Assembly: GCA_045126595.1 (NCBI GenBank)
Contig: JBGVOS010000073.1
Coordinates: 1-25,245 of the forward strand
From: UBA1189 sp045126595
GTDB taxonomy: Bacteria; Bacteroidota; Bacteroidia; Bacteroidales; Bacteroidaceae
DNA: 25,245 nt
Direction: 5' to 3'
Shown: positions 16,422 through 22,880 of the stretch, piece by piece
How the letters are laid out: each line of letters begins with the position of its first letter
Position numbering within the stretch: the stretch's first letter is position 1
Notes under the pieces: generated by a model
Seen by the model: only the letters and a program-made list of their open reading frames with translations
The model's database searches: none
What the model was told of the DNA's origin: nothing
Translations under genes and position numbers: made by a program

Positions 16422-16596
16422 GGTTACAGTTACAGGTTACAGTTAATATGCGCGGTGGCAAAAACTTCGTAAAAAGGTTTATGTATAAAATTCATTATTT
16501 TTGTATAGGATATATTATACAAAAATAATGCCCTATTATTATACTCGCTCGAAAAAACCGCACACAGCAAAAAAACTGTAACTGTAACCGTAACCC
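16422..16596. repeat. Nested inverted-repeat unit bounded by GGTTACAG repeats
   Basis: Outer arms: GGTTACAGTTACAGGTTACA... (16422-16445) and ...CTGTAACTGTAACCGTAACC (about 16574-16595), inverted with one indel. Inner arms: CATTATTTTTGTATA (16493-16507) and TATACAAAAATAATG (16516-16530), a perfect 15-bp inverted repeat with an 8-nt loop. Each inner arm contains TATTTTTG, matching the -7 promoter box, one on each strand. The size (about 175 bp) and terminal inverted repeats suggest a miniature mobile element, although no target duplication was identified. Confidence 0.6.
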
Positions 16597-16729
16597 GGCT
16601 AACCTGCGCGCGCGTGGCGCACGTGCATTATGCAGGTATGCCGCCCCTCAGCGAGTTACGTCCCGTATGGCAGGCGCGGCGCGGATGGGGCGTAGGGGCG
16701 ATAAAAATTTTTGCACTGAATATAAGTTA

Positions 16730-16796
16730 CTTACGGAAAGAAGAAATCAGAAGAAATCACTTTCCGTAAGCGGAAAAAATAAAGTTTGTACCTTTG
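16730..16796 (+). promoter_or_regulatory. Inverted repeat with internal direct repeats upstream of a -7 box
   Basis: CTTACGGAAAG (16730-16740) and CTTTCCGTAAG (16760-16770) are perfect reverse complements. Between and overlapping them are two tandem copies of GAAGAAATCA (16740-16749 and 16750-16759). The -7 box TACCTTTG (16789-16796) follows 18 bp later. The layout is that of a promoter with an upstream operator-like site, and it faces the hairpin at 16817-16884. Confidence 0.55.
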
Positions 16797-16816
16797 CCAT
16801 GTCATTAGATGACAAG

Positions 16817-16884
16817 GCGAGTTTCGGCTGCTCTCGCTGAGCATGGAAAGCCGGCTTTCATGCGCTCGATTGCACGAAACTTGC
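16817..16884 (+). ncRNA. Long hairpin behind a promoter, possible structured RNA or dispersed repeat
   Basis: GCGAGTTTCG (16817-16826) pairs with CGAAACTTGC (16875-16884), with one G-U pair. Further in, GCATG-G-AAAGCC (16841-16852) pairs with GGCTTTCATGC (16853-16863) with one bulged G. The tip is the perfect palindrome GAAAGCCGGCTTTC. The hairpin starts 20 bp after the -7 box TACCTTTG, so a transcript would fold almost at once. A reading frame starting ATGTCATTAGATGAC is short, so RNA or repeat status is preferred over a gene. Confidence 0.4.
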
Positions 16885-16903
16885 AGTGTAGGAGTTGACA
16901 AAA

Positions 16904-16972
16904 GCGAAAAATTTCGCAAGGTGCCCTGGTCAAGTTACGGCGCGAGATTCACGATGTTTGAAATGATGTGAC
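16904..16972. repeat. Degenerate third copy of the GTCATCCCGA-type element
   Basis: After the palindrome GCGAAA-AA-TTTCGC (16904-16917) the sequence GCAAGGTGCCCTGGTCAAGT continues to CGCGAGATTCACGATGTTTG and GAAATGATGTGAC. This parallels GCAAAGTGCCCTGGCCAAGT...GCGAGATTTCTCGCGATGTT...GAAATGACAC at 15835-15891, so it is a truncated relative missing the left arm. Confidence 0.65.
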
Positions 16973-17163
16973 TAATGAAACGGAGAAAAATCCTGACAAG
17001 AAAAATTGGGGTTAACAGGGTGTGGTAGAGCGAGTTATCTGGAAAAATGGCCTCTGAGAATCGCGCGGTTTCGTTTGACTGACCATTTGACCGTAAATAT
17101 CGCAGCCATGAGGCGTTATAAAAAATACTTTGTGACTGATGGTGCAGGGTAGATGTTTTTTTA

Positions 17164-17171
17164 TAACTTTG
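17164..17171 (+). promoter_or_regulatory. -7 promoter element for the aldo/keto reductase gene
   Basis: TAACTTTG matches TAnnTTTG and ends 27 bp before the ATG at 17199. No good -33 box is at 19 bp; a TTTG at 17129-17132 is about 31 bp upstream. Confidence 0.6.
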
Positions 17172-17198
17172 CGGTAGTAACACTAACCACTAACCACA

Positions 17199-18227
17199 AT
17201 GACTGCTGACAGCTATACTCCTTGTCCTGACCGATACGAGGTGATGAACTATCGCCGCTGTGGCCGCAGCGGAGTGATGTTGCCCGAGGTGTCGCTGGGC
17301 TTCTGGCACAACTTTGGCGAGAACCACGACGAGGCCCGCGGATTGGAGATCGTGCATTATGCCTTCGACCATGGCATCTGCCACTTTGACCTTGCCAACA
17401 ACTATGGCCCTCCGTGTGGGGCTGCCGAGGAGCGCTTCGGGCGATACATGAAGCGGTCGATGCATGCGCATCGCGACGAGATGTTCATCGCCACGAAGGC
17501 GGGACACCTGATGTGGCCCGGCCCTTATGGCGACTGGGGGTCACGGAAGAGCCTGATGGCGAGCCTCGACCAGAGTTTGCGACGGATGAACCTGGACTAT
17601 GTGGATATCTACTATACGCATCGCTACGACCCGGACACGCCGCTCGAAGAGACGATGCAGGCGCTGGTCGATATCGTGCGCTCGGGAAAGGCGCTCTATG
17701 TGGGGCTGTCGAAGTATCCGGCTGAGGTGGCAGCCAGGGCGTATGCCTACCTGGAGGAGCGCGACGTGCATTGCATACTCTATCAGGGACGTTACAATAT
17801 GCTCACCCGTCAGCCCGAAGCGGATGTCGTGCCGCAGGCTCATGAGCATGGCACGGGCTTCGTGGCCTTCTCTCCCTTGGCTCAGGGGCTGCTCACCGAC
17901 CGTTATCTGCAGGGCATCCCCGAGGGGTCGCGCATGACGAAGAACCACTTCCTGCGCCCCGAGGTGCTCACCGACGAACTGCTGGGCAAGCTGCGTGCCT
18001 TGGACGGGGTGGCGTCGCGGCGAGGACAGACGCTGGCCGAGATGGCGCTGGCCTGGATACTGCGCGACGAGCGCGTGACCTCGGTCATCGTGGGAGCCAG
18101 CTCGGTGGAGCAGCTCGGGAAGAACCTCCGCGCCTGTAACAACACGCAGTTTGATGCCGAGGAGCTGCAGCGGATAGACGAGATATTGGGACAGGAGCCG
18201 ACAAAAGAAACTTTGGTGCATAAATAA
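17199..18227 (+). CDS. yghZ: Aldo/keto reductase, YghZ (L-glyceraldehyde-3-phosphate reductase) type
   Basis: NADPH-dependent reductase of 342 residues, very close in length and motifs to Escherichia coli YghZ (AKR14), which reduces L-glyceraldehyde 3-phosphate and helps detoxify methylglyoxal precursors. Matching stretches include SLGFWHNFGE, HFDLANNYGPP, TKAGHLMWPGPYG, SLDQSLRRM, FSPLAQGLLTDRYL and TSVIVGASSVEQL. The catalytic tetrad is D64, Y69, K100 and H141. It is transcribed alone after the repeat region; serC has its own promoter downstream. The physiological substrate in this organism is inferred from the family. Confidence 0.9.
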   Translation: MTADSYTPCPDRYEVMNYRRCGRSGVMLPEVSLGFWHNFGENHDEARGLEIVHYAFDHGICHFDLANNYGPPCGAAEERFGRYMKRSMHAHRDEMFIATKAGHLMWPGPYGDWGSRKSLMASLDQSLRRMNLDYVDIYYTHRYDPDTPLEETMQALVDIVRSGKALYVGLSKYPAEVAARAYAYLEERDVHCILYQGRYNMLTRQPEADVVPQAHEHGTGFVAFSPLAQGLLTDRYLQGIPEGSRMTKNHFLRPEVLTDELLGKLRALDGVASRRGQTLAEMALAWILRDERVTSVIVGASSVEQLGKNLRACNNTQFDAEELQRIDEILGQEPTKETLVHK

Positions 18228-18239
18228 TCGTTCAAAGAT

Positions 18240-18270
18240 TTTGAAGTATAATCTAAACTCATTACATTTG
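18240..18270 (+). promoter_or_regulatory. Consensus Bacteroidetes promoter of the serC cluster
   Basis: TTTG (18240-18243), exactly 19 bp, then TACATTTG (18263-18270). It is a full match to TTTG-N19-TAnnTTTG, 43 bp before the serC ATG. Confidence 0.88.
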
Positions 18271-18313
18271 CCATCCCTTTAGGATATATTAACTAAATAA
18301 AATGTTTTAAGGT

Positions 18314-19381
18314 ATGAAGAAACATAATTTCTGTGCAGGACCCTCTATCCTGCCGCGCGAAGTGATTGAGCAGACTGCTCAAGCTGTATTGGATTTCAAT
18401 GGCACAGGCCTTTCTATATTGGAAATTAGTCACCGCTCAAAGGAGTTCCAGGCGGTGCTCGACGAGGCTGTGGCTCTCTTCAAGGAGGTGCTCAACATCC
18501 CCGAGGGCTACTCGGTGCTCTTCCTCGGTGGTGGCGCCAGCATGCAGTTCTGCATGGTACCCTGCAACTTCCTCAAGACGAAGGCAGCCTATACGGATAC
18601 CGGTGTGTGGGCCAAGAAGGCCATTAAGGAGGCCAAGATGTTCGGCGAGGTTGAGGTGGTGGCTTCATCGGCTGATACTACCTATACTTATATCCCCAAG
18701 GGCTTTACCGTGCCCGACGATGTGGACTACTTCCACTATACCACTAACAATACGATTCATGGTACCGAGGTGCGCATTGACCCCGAGGTGAACGTGCCGC
18801 TCGTTGCCGACATGTCATCGGACATCTTCACACGCCCCATTGACTTCAGCAAGTATATCTGTGTATATGGTGGTGCACAGAAGAACCTCGCCCCCTCAGG
18901 CGTGACCTTCGTTATCGTGAAGGACGATGCCTTGAACAAGGTGGGTCGCCCCATCTCTACGATGCTCAACTACCAGACGCATGTCGACGGCGGCTCTATG
19001 TTCAACACACCTCCCGTGTTGCCCATCTACACGGCTATGCTCACCTTGCGTTGGATCAAGGCCAACGGTGGCATTGAGGAGATGGCCCGCCGCGCCAAGC
19101 AGCGTGCCGACCTGCTCTATGGCGAGATTGATCGCAACAAGCTCTTCCGCGGCACATGCCATGTGGAGGACCGCTCGCTGATGAACATCTGCTTCGTGAT
19201 GGCCGACGAGTACAAGCATCTTGAGACCGAGTTCCTGGAGTTTGCCAAGGAGCGTGGCATGGTAGCCATCAAGGGTCACCGCTCAGTAGGTGGTTTCCGT
19301 GCATCGTGCTACAATGCTTTGCCCCTCGAGAGTGTGCAGGCATTGGTGGATTGTATGAAGGAGTTTGAAAGCCTGCACTAA
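18314..19381 (+). CDS. serC: Phosphoserine aminotransferase
   Basis: PLP enzyme that converts 3-phosphohydroxypyruvate and glutamate to O-phosphoserine and 2-oxoglutarate, step two of serine synthesis (and a pyridoxal-phosphate pathway step in some bacteria). The 355-residue protein is the usual size. It begins HNFCAGPSILPREV; LEISHRSKEF and FLGGGASMQF bind the cofactor phosphate and substrate. The Schiff-base lysine is K190 in YGGAQKNLAPSG. VGGFRASCYNALPLESV is the conserved C-terminal block. It opens the serine cluster and has a strong promoter of its own. Confidence 0.97.
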   Translation: MKKHNFCAGPSILPREVIEQTAQAVLDFNGTGLSILEISHRSKEFQAVLDEAVALFKEVLNIPEGYSVLFLGGGASMQFCMVPCNFLKTKAAYTDTGVWAKKAIKEAKMFGEVEVVASSADTTYTYIPKGFTVPDDVDYFHYTTNNTIHGTEVRIDPEVNVPLVADMSSDIFTRPIDFSKYICVYGGAQKNLAPSGVTFVIVKDDALNKVGRPISTMLNYQTHVDGGSMFNTPPVLPIYTAMLTLRWIKANGGIEEMARRAKQRADLLYGEIDRNKLFRGTCHVEDRSLMNICFVMADEYKHLETEFLEFAKERGMVAIKGHRSVGGFRASCYNALPLESVQALVDCMKEFESLH

Positions 19382-19391
19382 GCTGGCTTTC

Positions 19392-19482
19392 AATTCTGAA
19401 TTCTGAATTCTTTTGTTGCCGTCCGACAGGCCTGGTTCACGATTCAGAATTCATCAACATTCATAATTCATAATTAAGAATT
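19392..19482. repeat. GAATTC-type repeats between serC and serA
   Basis: AATTCTGAATTCTGAATTC (19392-19410) is followed by GATTCAGAATTC and CATTCATAATTCATAATTAA (19441-19476), an imperfect inverted relationship. A 7-bp stem GAAAGCC/GGCTTTC (19367-19373, 19385-19391) spans the serC stop just before it. Together they could fold in the mRNA and weaken read-through into serA. Confidence 0.75.
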
Positions 19483-19489
19483 AAACGAC

Positions 19490-20410
19490 ATGAAAGTTTT
19501 AGTAGCTACAGACAAGCCGTTTGCCAAGGTTGCGGTAGACGGTATCCGTGAAGTGATAGAAGGTGCCGGTTTCGAACTGGCGTTGTTAGAGAAATATGGC
19601 GACAAGGCCAACCTCCTTGCTGCTGTGGCCGATGCCGATGCCATCATCATCCGCAGCGATGTGATTGACGCCGAGGTGCTCGATGCCGCCAAGCAGCTGA
19701 AGATCGTGGTGCGTGCCGGTGCAGGCTACGACAATGTGGACCTCGCAGCCGCCACAGCCCATGGCGTATGTGTGATGAACACTCCGGGACAGAACTCCAA
19801 TGCCGTGGCCGAGCTCGCGCTGGGCCTGATGGTATATGCCATGCGTAACCTCTATAACGGCACCTCGGGCGGTGAGCTCAAGGGCAAGAAGCTCGGTATC
19901 CACGCCTATGGCAACGTAGGCCGCAACGTGGCACGCATCGCCAAGGGCTTCGGCATGGACATCTATGCCTACGATGCCTACTGCCCCGACGAAGTGATGA
20001 CGGCCGACGGCGTCACTCCCGTGGCATCGGCCAAGGAACTCTATGAGCAGTGCCAGATTGTGTCGCTCCACATCCCCGCTACCCCCGAGACCAAGGAGTC
20101 CATCAACTACGCCCTCCTGAAAGACATGCCCAAGGGCGCCCTGCTCGTCAACACAGCCCGCAAGGAGGTCATCAACGAAACCGAACTCATCCAGCTCATG
20201 GAGGAGCGTCCCGACTTCAAGTACATGACCGACATCATGCCCGCTGCTGACACCAAGTTCAACGAACTCTTCGCCGGCCGCTACTTCTCTACACCCAAGA
20301 AGATGGGCGCACAGACCGCCGAGGCCAACATCAATGCCGGCATCGCTGCCGCACACCAGATTGTAGGCTTCATCAAGGAGGGATGTGAAAAATTCCGCGT
20401 GAATAAGTAA
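19490..20410 (+). CDS. serA: D-3-phosphoglycerate dehydrogenase, short form with Lys in place of catalytic His
   Basis: NAD-dependent oxidation of 3-phosphoglycerate, step one of serine synthesis. At 306 residues it lacks the C-terminal ACT regulatory domain. The substrate-site RAGAGYDNVD (75-84), the nucleotide-binding loop AYGNVGR (139-145, with A in place of the first G of GxGxxG) and the active-site R224 in NTARK are present. The usual TPHxGA block reads TPKKMGA, so the catalytic His is K270, and the partner Glu region reads DIMPAAD. This matches the 'type IIIK' class I recall from Entamoeba and Bacteroides, so activity is expected despite the change. It lies between serC and the repeat-bounded four-helix gene. 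Confidence 0.93.
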   Translation: MKVLVATDKPFAKVAVDGIREVIEGAGFELALLEKYGDKANLLAAVADADAIIIRSDVIDAEVLDAAKQLKIVVRAGAGYDNVDLAAATAHGVCVMNTPGQNSNAVAELALGLMVYAMRNLYNGTSGGELKGKKLGIHAYGNVGRNVARIAKGFGMDIYAYDAYCPDEVMTADGVTPVASAKELYEQCQIVSLHIPATPETKESINYALLKDMPKGALLVNTARKEVINETELIQLMEERPDFKYMTDIMPAADTKFNELFAGRYFSTPKKMGAQTAEANINAGIAAAHQIVGFIKEGCEKFRVNK

Positions 20411-20415
20411 TTTTT

Positions 20416-20454
20416 AATTCTGAATTCTGAATTCTGAATTTTGAATTTTGAATT
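20416..20454. repeat. GAATTC-type repeats between serA and the four-helix-bundle gene
   Basis: Seven-base units TTCTGAA then TTTTGAA are repeated in tandem from just after the serA stop up to the next ATG at 20455. They are inverted relative to the repeats that follow the four-helix gene. Confidence 0.85.
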
Positions 20455-20838
20455 ATGGAAGGCAATCCTGTATACGACAAGGCATTGGCATATGCCATTC
20501 GTATAGTTCGATTGTATAAATATCTGACCGAGGAAAAACAAGAGCGTGTCATGAGCAAGCAGTTGCTTCGTAGTGGCACCTCTATCGGTGCTAATGTCAG
20601 TGAGGCCCAAGCAGAAGAGTCTACGATGGACTTTGTCCATAAGTTGGCAATCTCTCAAAAGGAGACCAAAGAGACTCAGTATTGGTTGACACTTCTTTAC
20701 AAGACCGACTACATCACCGAGGTTCAGTATCAGTCGATGGCAGATGATTGTCATGAGTTATATAAGATGATAACATCGATAATTCTATCGACAAAGCAAA
20801 AGAAAGTAAGTGAAGTTATTAGCGTTCAGAATTCATAA
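20455..20838 (+). CDS. Four-helix-bundle protein (23S rRNA intervening-sequence protein family)
   Basis: A 127-residue helical protein of the family first seen in 23S rRNA intervening sequences and structurally like the Avd accessory protein of diversity-generating retroelements. Typical blocks are YDKALAYAIRIVRLYKYL, LLRSGTSIGANVSEAQAEES and KETQYWLTLLYKT. Its biochemical function is unknown. It stands alone, with no rRNA, reverse transcriptase or variable repeat nearby. The start codon directly follows a GAATTC repeat array, and the last codons and stop (VQNS, then TAA) are formed by the downstream repeat. It looks like an insertion into the serC-serA-DUF1015 cluster. Codon use is more AT-rich than its neighbours. 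Confidence 0.88.
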   Translation: MEGNPVYDKALAYAIRIVRLYKYLTEEKQERVMSKQLLRSGTSIGANVSEAQAEESTMDFVHKLAISQKETKETQYWLTLLYKTDYITEVQYQSMADDCHELYKMITSIILSTKQKKVSEVISVQNS

Positions 20839-20898
20839 TTCAGCATTCAGAATTCCTATCATTCAGAATTCATAATTCAGCATTCAGAATTTTTATCA
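20825..20898. repeat. Tandem 37-bp duplication reaching the DUF1015 start codon
   Basis: Unit 1 (20825-20861) and unit 2 (20862-20898) both begin TTCAGAATTCATAATTCAGC and continue ATTCAGAATT. They differ only at two adjacent bases near the end (CC versus TT). Unit 1 includes the four-helix gene's stop codon, and unit 2 ends on the A of the DUF1015 ATG. Confidence 0.9.
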
Positions 20899-22145
20899 TG
20901 GCAGTTATCAAACCATTCAAAGGCATCCGCCCACCCAAAGCATTGGTGGAGAAGGTGCAGAGCCGTCCCTACGATGTGCTCAACTCGGACGAAGCACGTG
21001 CTGAAGCCGAAGGTAACGAAATGTCGCTCTATCATATCATCAAGCCCGAGATTGACTTCCCCGTGGGCACCGACGAGCACGACCCTCGTGTCTACGACAA
21101 GGCAGCCGAGAACTTTGCCCGCTTCCAGGAGCAAGGCTGGCTCGTGCAGGATGAGAAAGAGCAGTACTATGTGTACGCACAGACCATGAACGGCAAGACC
21201 CAGTACGGACTCGTCGTGTGTGCCTATGTCGATGACTACCTTAATGGCGTCATCAAGAAGCATGAGCTCACCCGTGCCGACAAGGAGGAGGACCGCATGA
21301 AACACGTGCGCGTCAACAATGCCAACATCGAGCCCGTCTTCTTTGCCTACCCCGACAATGCCCTGCTCGATGCCCTCGTGGCACGCTATACCGCCCAGGC
21401 TCCCGAATACGACTATGTAGCCCAGGGCGACGGCTTCCGCCACCAGCTGTGGATTATCGACGACGAAGCCGACATGGCCGCCATCACCGCCGAGTTTGCC
21501 AAGATGCCCGCCCTCTACATCGCCGACGGACACCACCGCTCGGCAGCAGCAGCACTCGTAGGTGCCGAGAAAGCCCGTCAGAACCCCAATCATGTGGGCA
21601 ACGAGGAGTACAACTACTTCATGGCAGTGTGCTTCCCCGAATCGCAGCTCACCATCATCGACTACAACCGCGTGGTGAAAGACCTCAACGGCCTCACCCC
21701 CGAGCAGCTGCTCGCCAAGCTCAGCGAGAACTTCATCGTAGAACCCAAGGGCACCGAGATATACAAGCCCTGTGCCCTGCACAACTTCTCCCTCTATGTC
21801 GACGGCCAGTGGTATAGCCTCACCGCCAAGGAGGGCACCTACGACGACAACGACCCCATCGGCGTGCTCGACGTCACCATCTCGTCAAACCTCATCCTCC
21901 ACGACATCCTTGGCCTCGGCGACCTGCGCAAGGACAAGCGCATCGACTTCGTGGGCGGTATCCGTGGCCTTGGCGAGCTCAAGCGCCGTGTCGACAGCGG
22001 AGAGATGAAGATGGCCCTCGCCCTCTATCCCGTATCGATGAAGCAGCTCATGGACATTGCCGACACCGGCAACATCATGCCCCCCAAGACCACCTGGTTC
22101 GAGCCCAAGCTCCGCTCAGGACTCGTCATCCACAAGCTCAGTTAG
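20898..22145 (+). CDS. DUF1015 family protein in the serine cluster
   Basis: Soluble protein of 415 residues, matching DUF1015 (COG4198), a family of no established function that I recall near serC/serA in Bacteroidetes. Conserved blocks are FKGIRPPKALVEKVQSRPYD at the N-terminus, KKHELTRADKEEDRMKHV (120-137), NIEPVFFAY, and LYIADGHHRSAAAAL (206-220). The ADGHHR motif resembles the DGHxR loop of ParB/sulfiredoxin-fold proteins, which include the free-serine kinases SerK and SbnI. A role in serine or phosphoserine metabolism is therefore plausible but inferred. The stop (TAG) overlaps the GTG start of the next gene by one base. Confidence 0.88.
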   Translation: MAVIKPFKGIRPPKALVEKVQSRPYDVLNSDEARAEAEGNEMSLYHIIKPEIDFPVGTDEHDPRVYDKAAENFARFQEQGWLVQDEKEQYYVYAQTMNGKTQYGLVVCAYVDDYLNGVIKKHELTRADKEEDRMKHVRVNNANIEPVFFAYPDNALLDALVARYTAQAPEYDYVAQGDGFRHQLWIIDDEADMAAITAEFAKMPALYIADGHHRSAAAALVGAEKARQNPNHVGNEEYNYFMAVCFPESQLTIIDYNRVVKDLNGLTPEQLLAKLSENFIVEPKGTEIYKPCALHNFSLYVDGQWYSLTAKEGTYDDNDPIGVLDVTISSNLILHDILGLGDLRKDKRIDFVGGIRGLGELKRRVDSGEMKMALALYPVSMKQLMDIADTGNIMPPKTTWFEPKLRSGLVIHKLS

Positions 22146-22771
22146 TGGATACCTATAAGACCATATCCGCCCCGTGTGAAGGCGTGTTCACCGAGAAACG
22201 TAGCAAGTTTATTGCTATGGCATTCCCCGTGACCACACTGGACGAAATCAAGGAGCACCTTGCCGAGTGTCAGAAGAAATACTTCGATGCTCGGCACGTG
22301 TGCTATGCCTATATGCTGGGACATGAGCGCACCAACTTCCGCGCCAATGACAACGGAGAGCCCTCGGGCACGGCAGGGCGACCCATACTGGGAGCCATCA
22401 ACAGCCGCGAGCTGACGGACATACTCGTCGTCGTGGTGCGCTACTTCGGAGGTATCAAGCTCGGTACGGGCGGACTCATCGTGGCCTACAAGGCTGCTGC
22501 GGCCGAGGCGCTGGACGTGGCCGAGGTGATAGAAAAAACTGTAGACCTCACGCTTGACGTCTTCTTTGAATATCCTATGATGAACGAGGTGATGCGCATC
22601 GTCAAGGAGGAGTCCCCGACAGTCGTAGAACAAGACTTCCAGATGGACTGCCGCATCCGTCTCTCCATCCGTGCCTCACGCATGCCGCGACTGCGCGAAC
22701 GCTATGAGCAGCTGGCCCTCGAAACGGGTCGTATCCGTCTGGGTGACTCTTCGGATGAGATAATGGCTTAG
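22145..22771 (+). CDS. yigZ: YigZ/IMPACT family protein (UPF0029)
   Basis: A 208-residue protein of the YigZ/IMPACT family. Diagnostic blocks are EKRSKFIAMAFPV, DARHVCYAYMLG, NDNGEPSGTAGRPIL, and VVRYFGGIKLGTGGLIVAYK, followed by a C-terminal ferredoxin-like domain. Family members are linked to translation-stress control in eukaryotes; the bacterial role is unclear, possibly RNA or nucleotide binding. The start is GTG (22145), sharing its G with the TAG stop of the DUF1015 gene, so translation is coupled. It is the last gene of the serine cluster; a new promoter follows at 22793. Confidence 0.93.
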   Translation: MDTYKTISAPCEGVFTEKRSKFIAMAFPVTTLDEIKEHLAECQKKYFDARHVCYAYMLGHERTNFRANDNGEPSGTAGRPILGAINSRELTDILVVVVRYFGGIKLGTGGLIVAYKAAAAEALDVAEVIEKTVDLTLDVFFEYPMMNEVMRIVKEESPTVVEQDFQMDCRIRLSIRASRMPRLRERYEQLALETGRIRLGDSSDEIMA

Positions 22772-22792
22772 TTCTTTATTATTAAGAAATGG

Positions 22793-22823
22793 TTGCATTT
22801 TTTTGACTAATCTTTTACCTTTG
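22793..22823 (+). promoter_or_regulatory. Promoter of the lipoprotein/TonB-receptor pair
   Basis: The -7 box TACCTTTG (22816-22823) matches TAnnTTTG. TTGC at 22793-22796 is an imperfect -33 box with a spacing of about 19-20 bp. The leader to the ATG at 22881 is about 50 nt. Confidence 0.65.
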
Positions 22824-22880
22824 TCCGAGAATTTGTGTTTTGAGCTAAATCTATTATTAACTTAATAAACTCAACTTATT

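Larger units (their letters stand above)
15574..17198. other. Repeat-rich region without a convincing gene
   Basis: About 1.6 kb between the transglycosylase and the aldo/keto reductase. All open frames are short, lie in repeats and show no family resemblance. The stretch holds a nested hairpin next to the upstream gene, two copies of the GTCATCCCGA palindrome and a degenerate third, a TTAACCC run, CACTGATGACA repeats, a GAATTC-type repeat, a GGTTACAG-bounded unit, and a promoter followed by a long hairpin; each is listed separately. A very GC-rich patch (16601-16700) abuts AT-rich DNA, suggesting a mosaic built by repeated insertions. Confidence 0.8.

Noticed and set aside
16731..17183. Two small minus-strand frames (62 and 82 codons) in the repeat region
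   Set aside because: The first reads through the promoter/hairpin element and the second through AT-rich DNA before the reductase gene. Neither has a family match or a convincing start signal.
20455..20838. Diversity-generating retroelement, suggested by the Avd-like four-helix protein
   Set aside because: No reverse transcriptase, template repeat or variable repeat is present nearby. The free-standing four-helix family is broader than Avd.
20877..21782. Minus-strand open frame of 301 codons opposite DUF1015
   Set aside because: Antisense shadow of a motif-bearing gene; its start region lies in the repeats.
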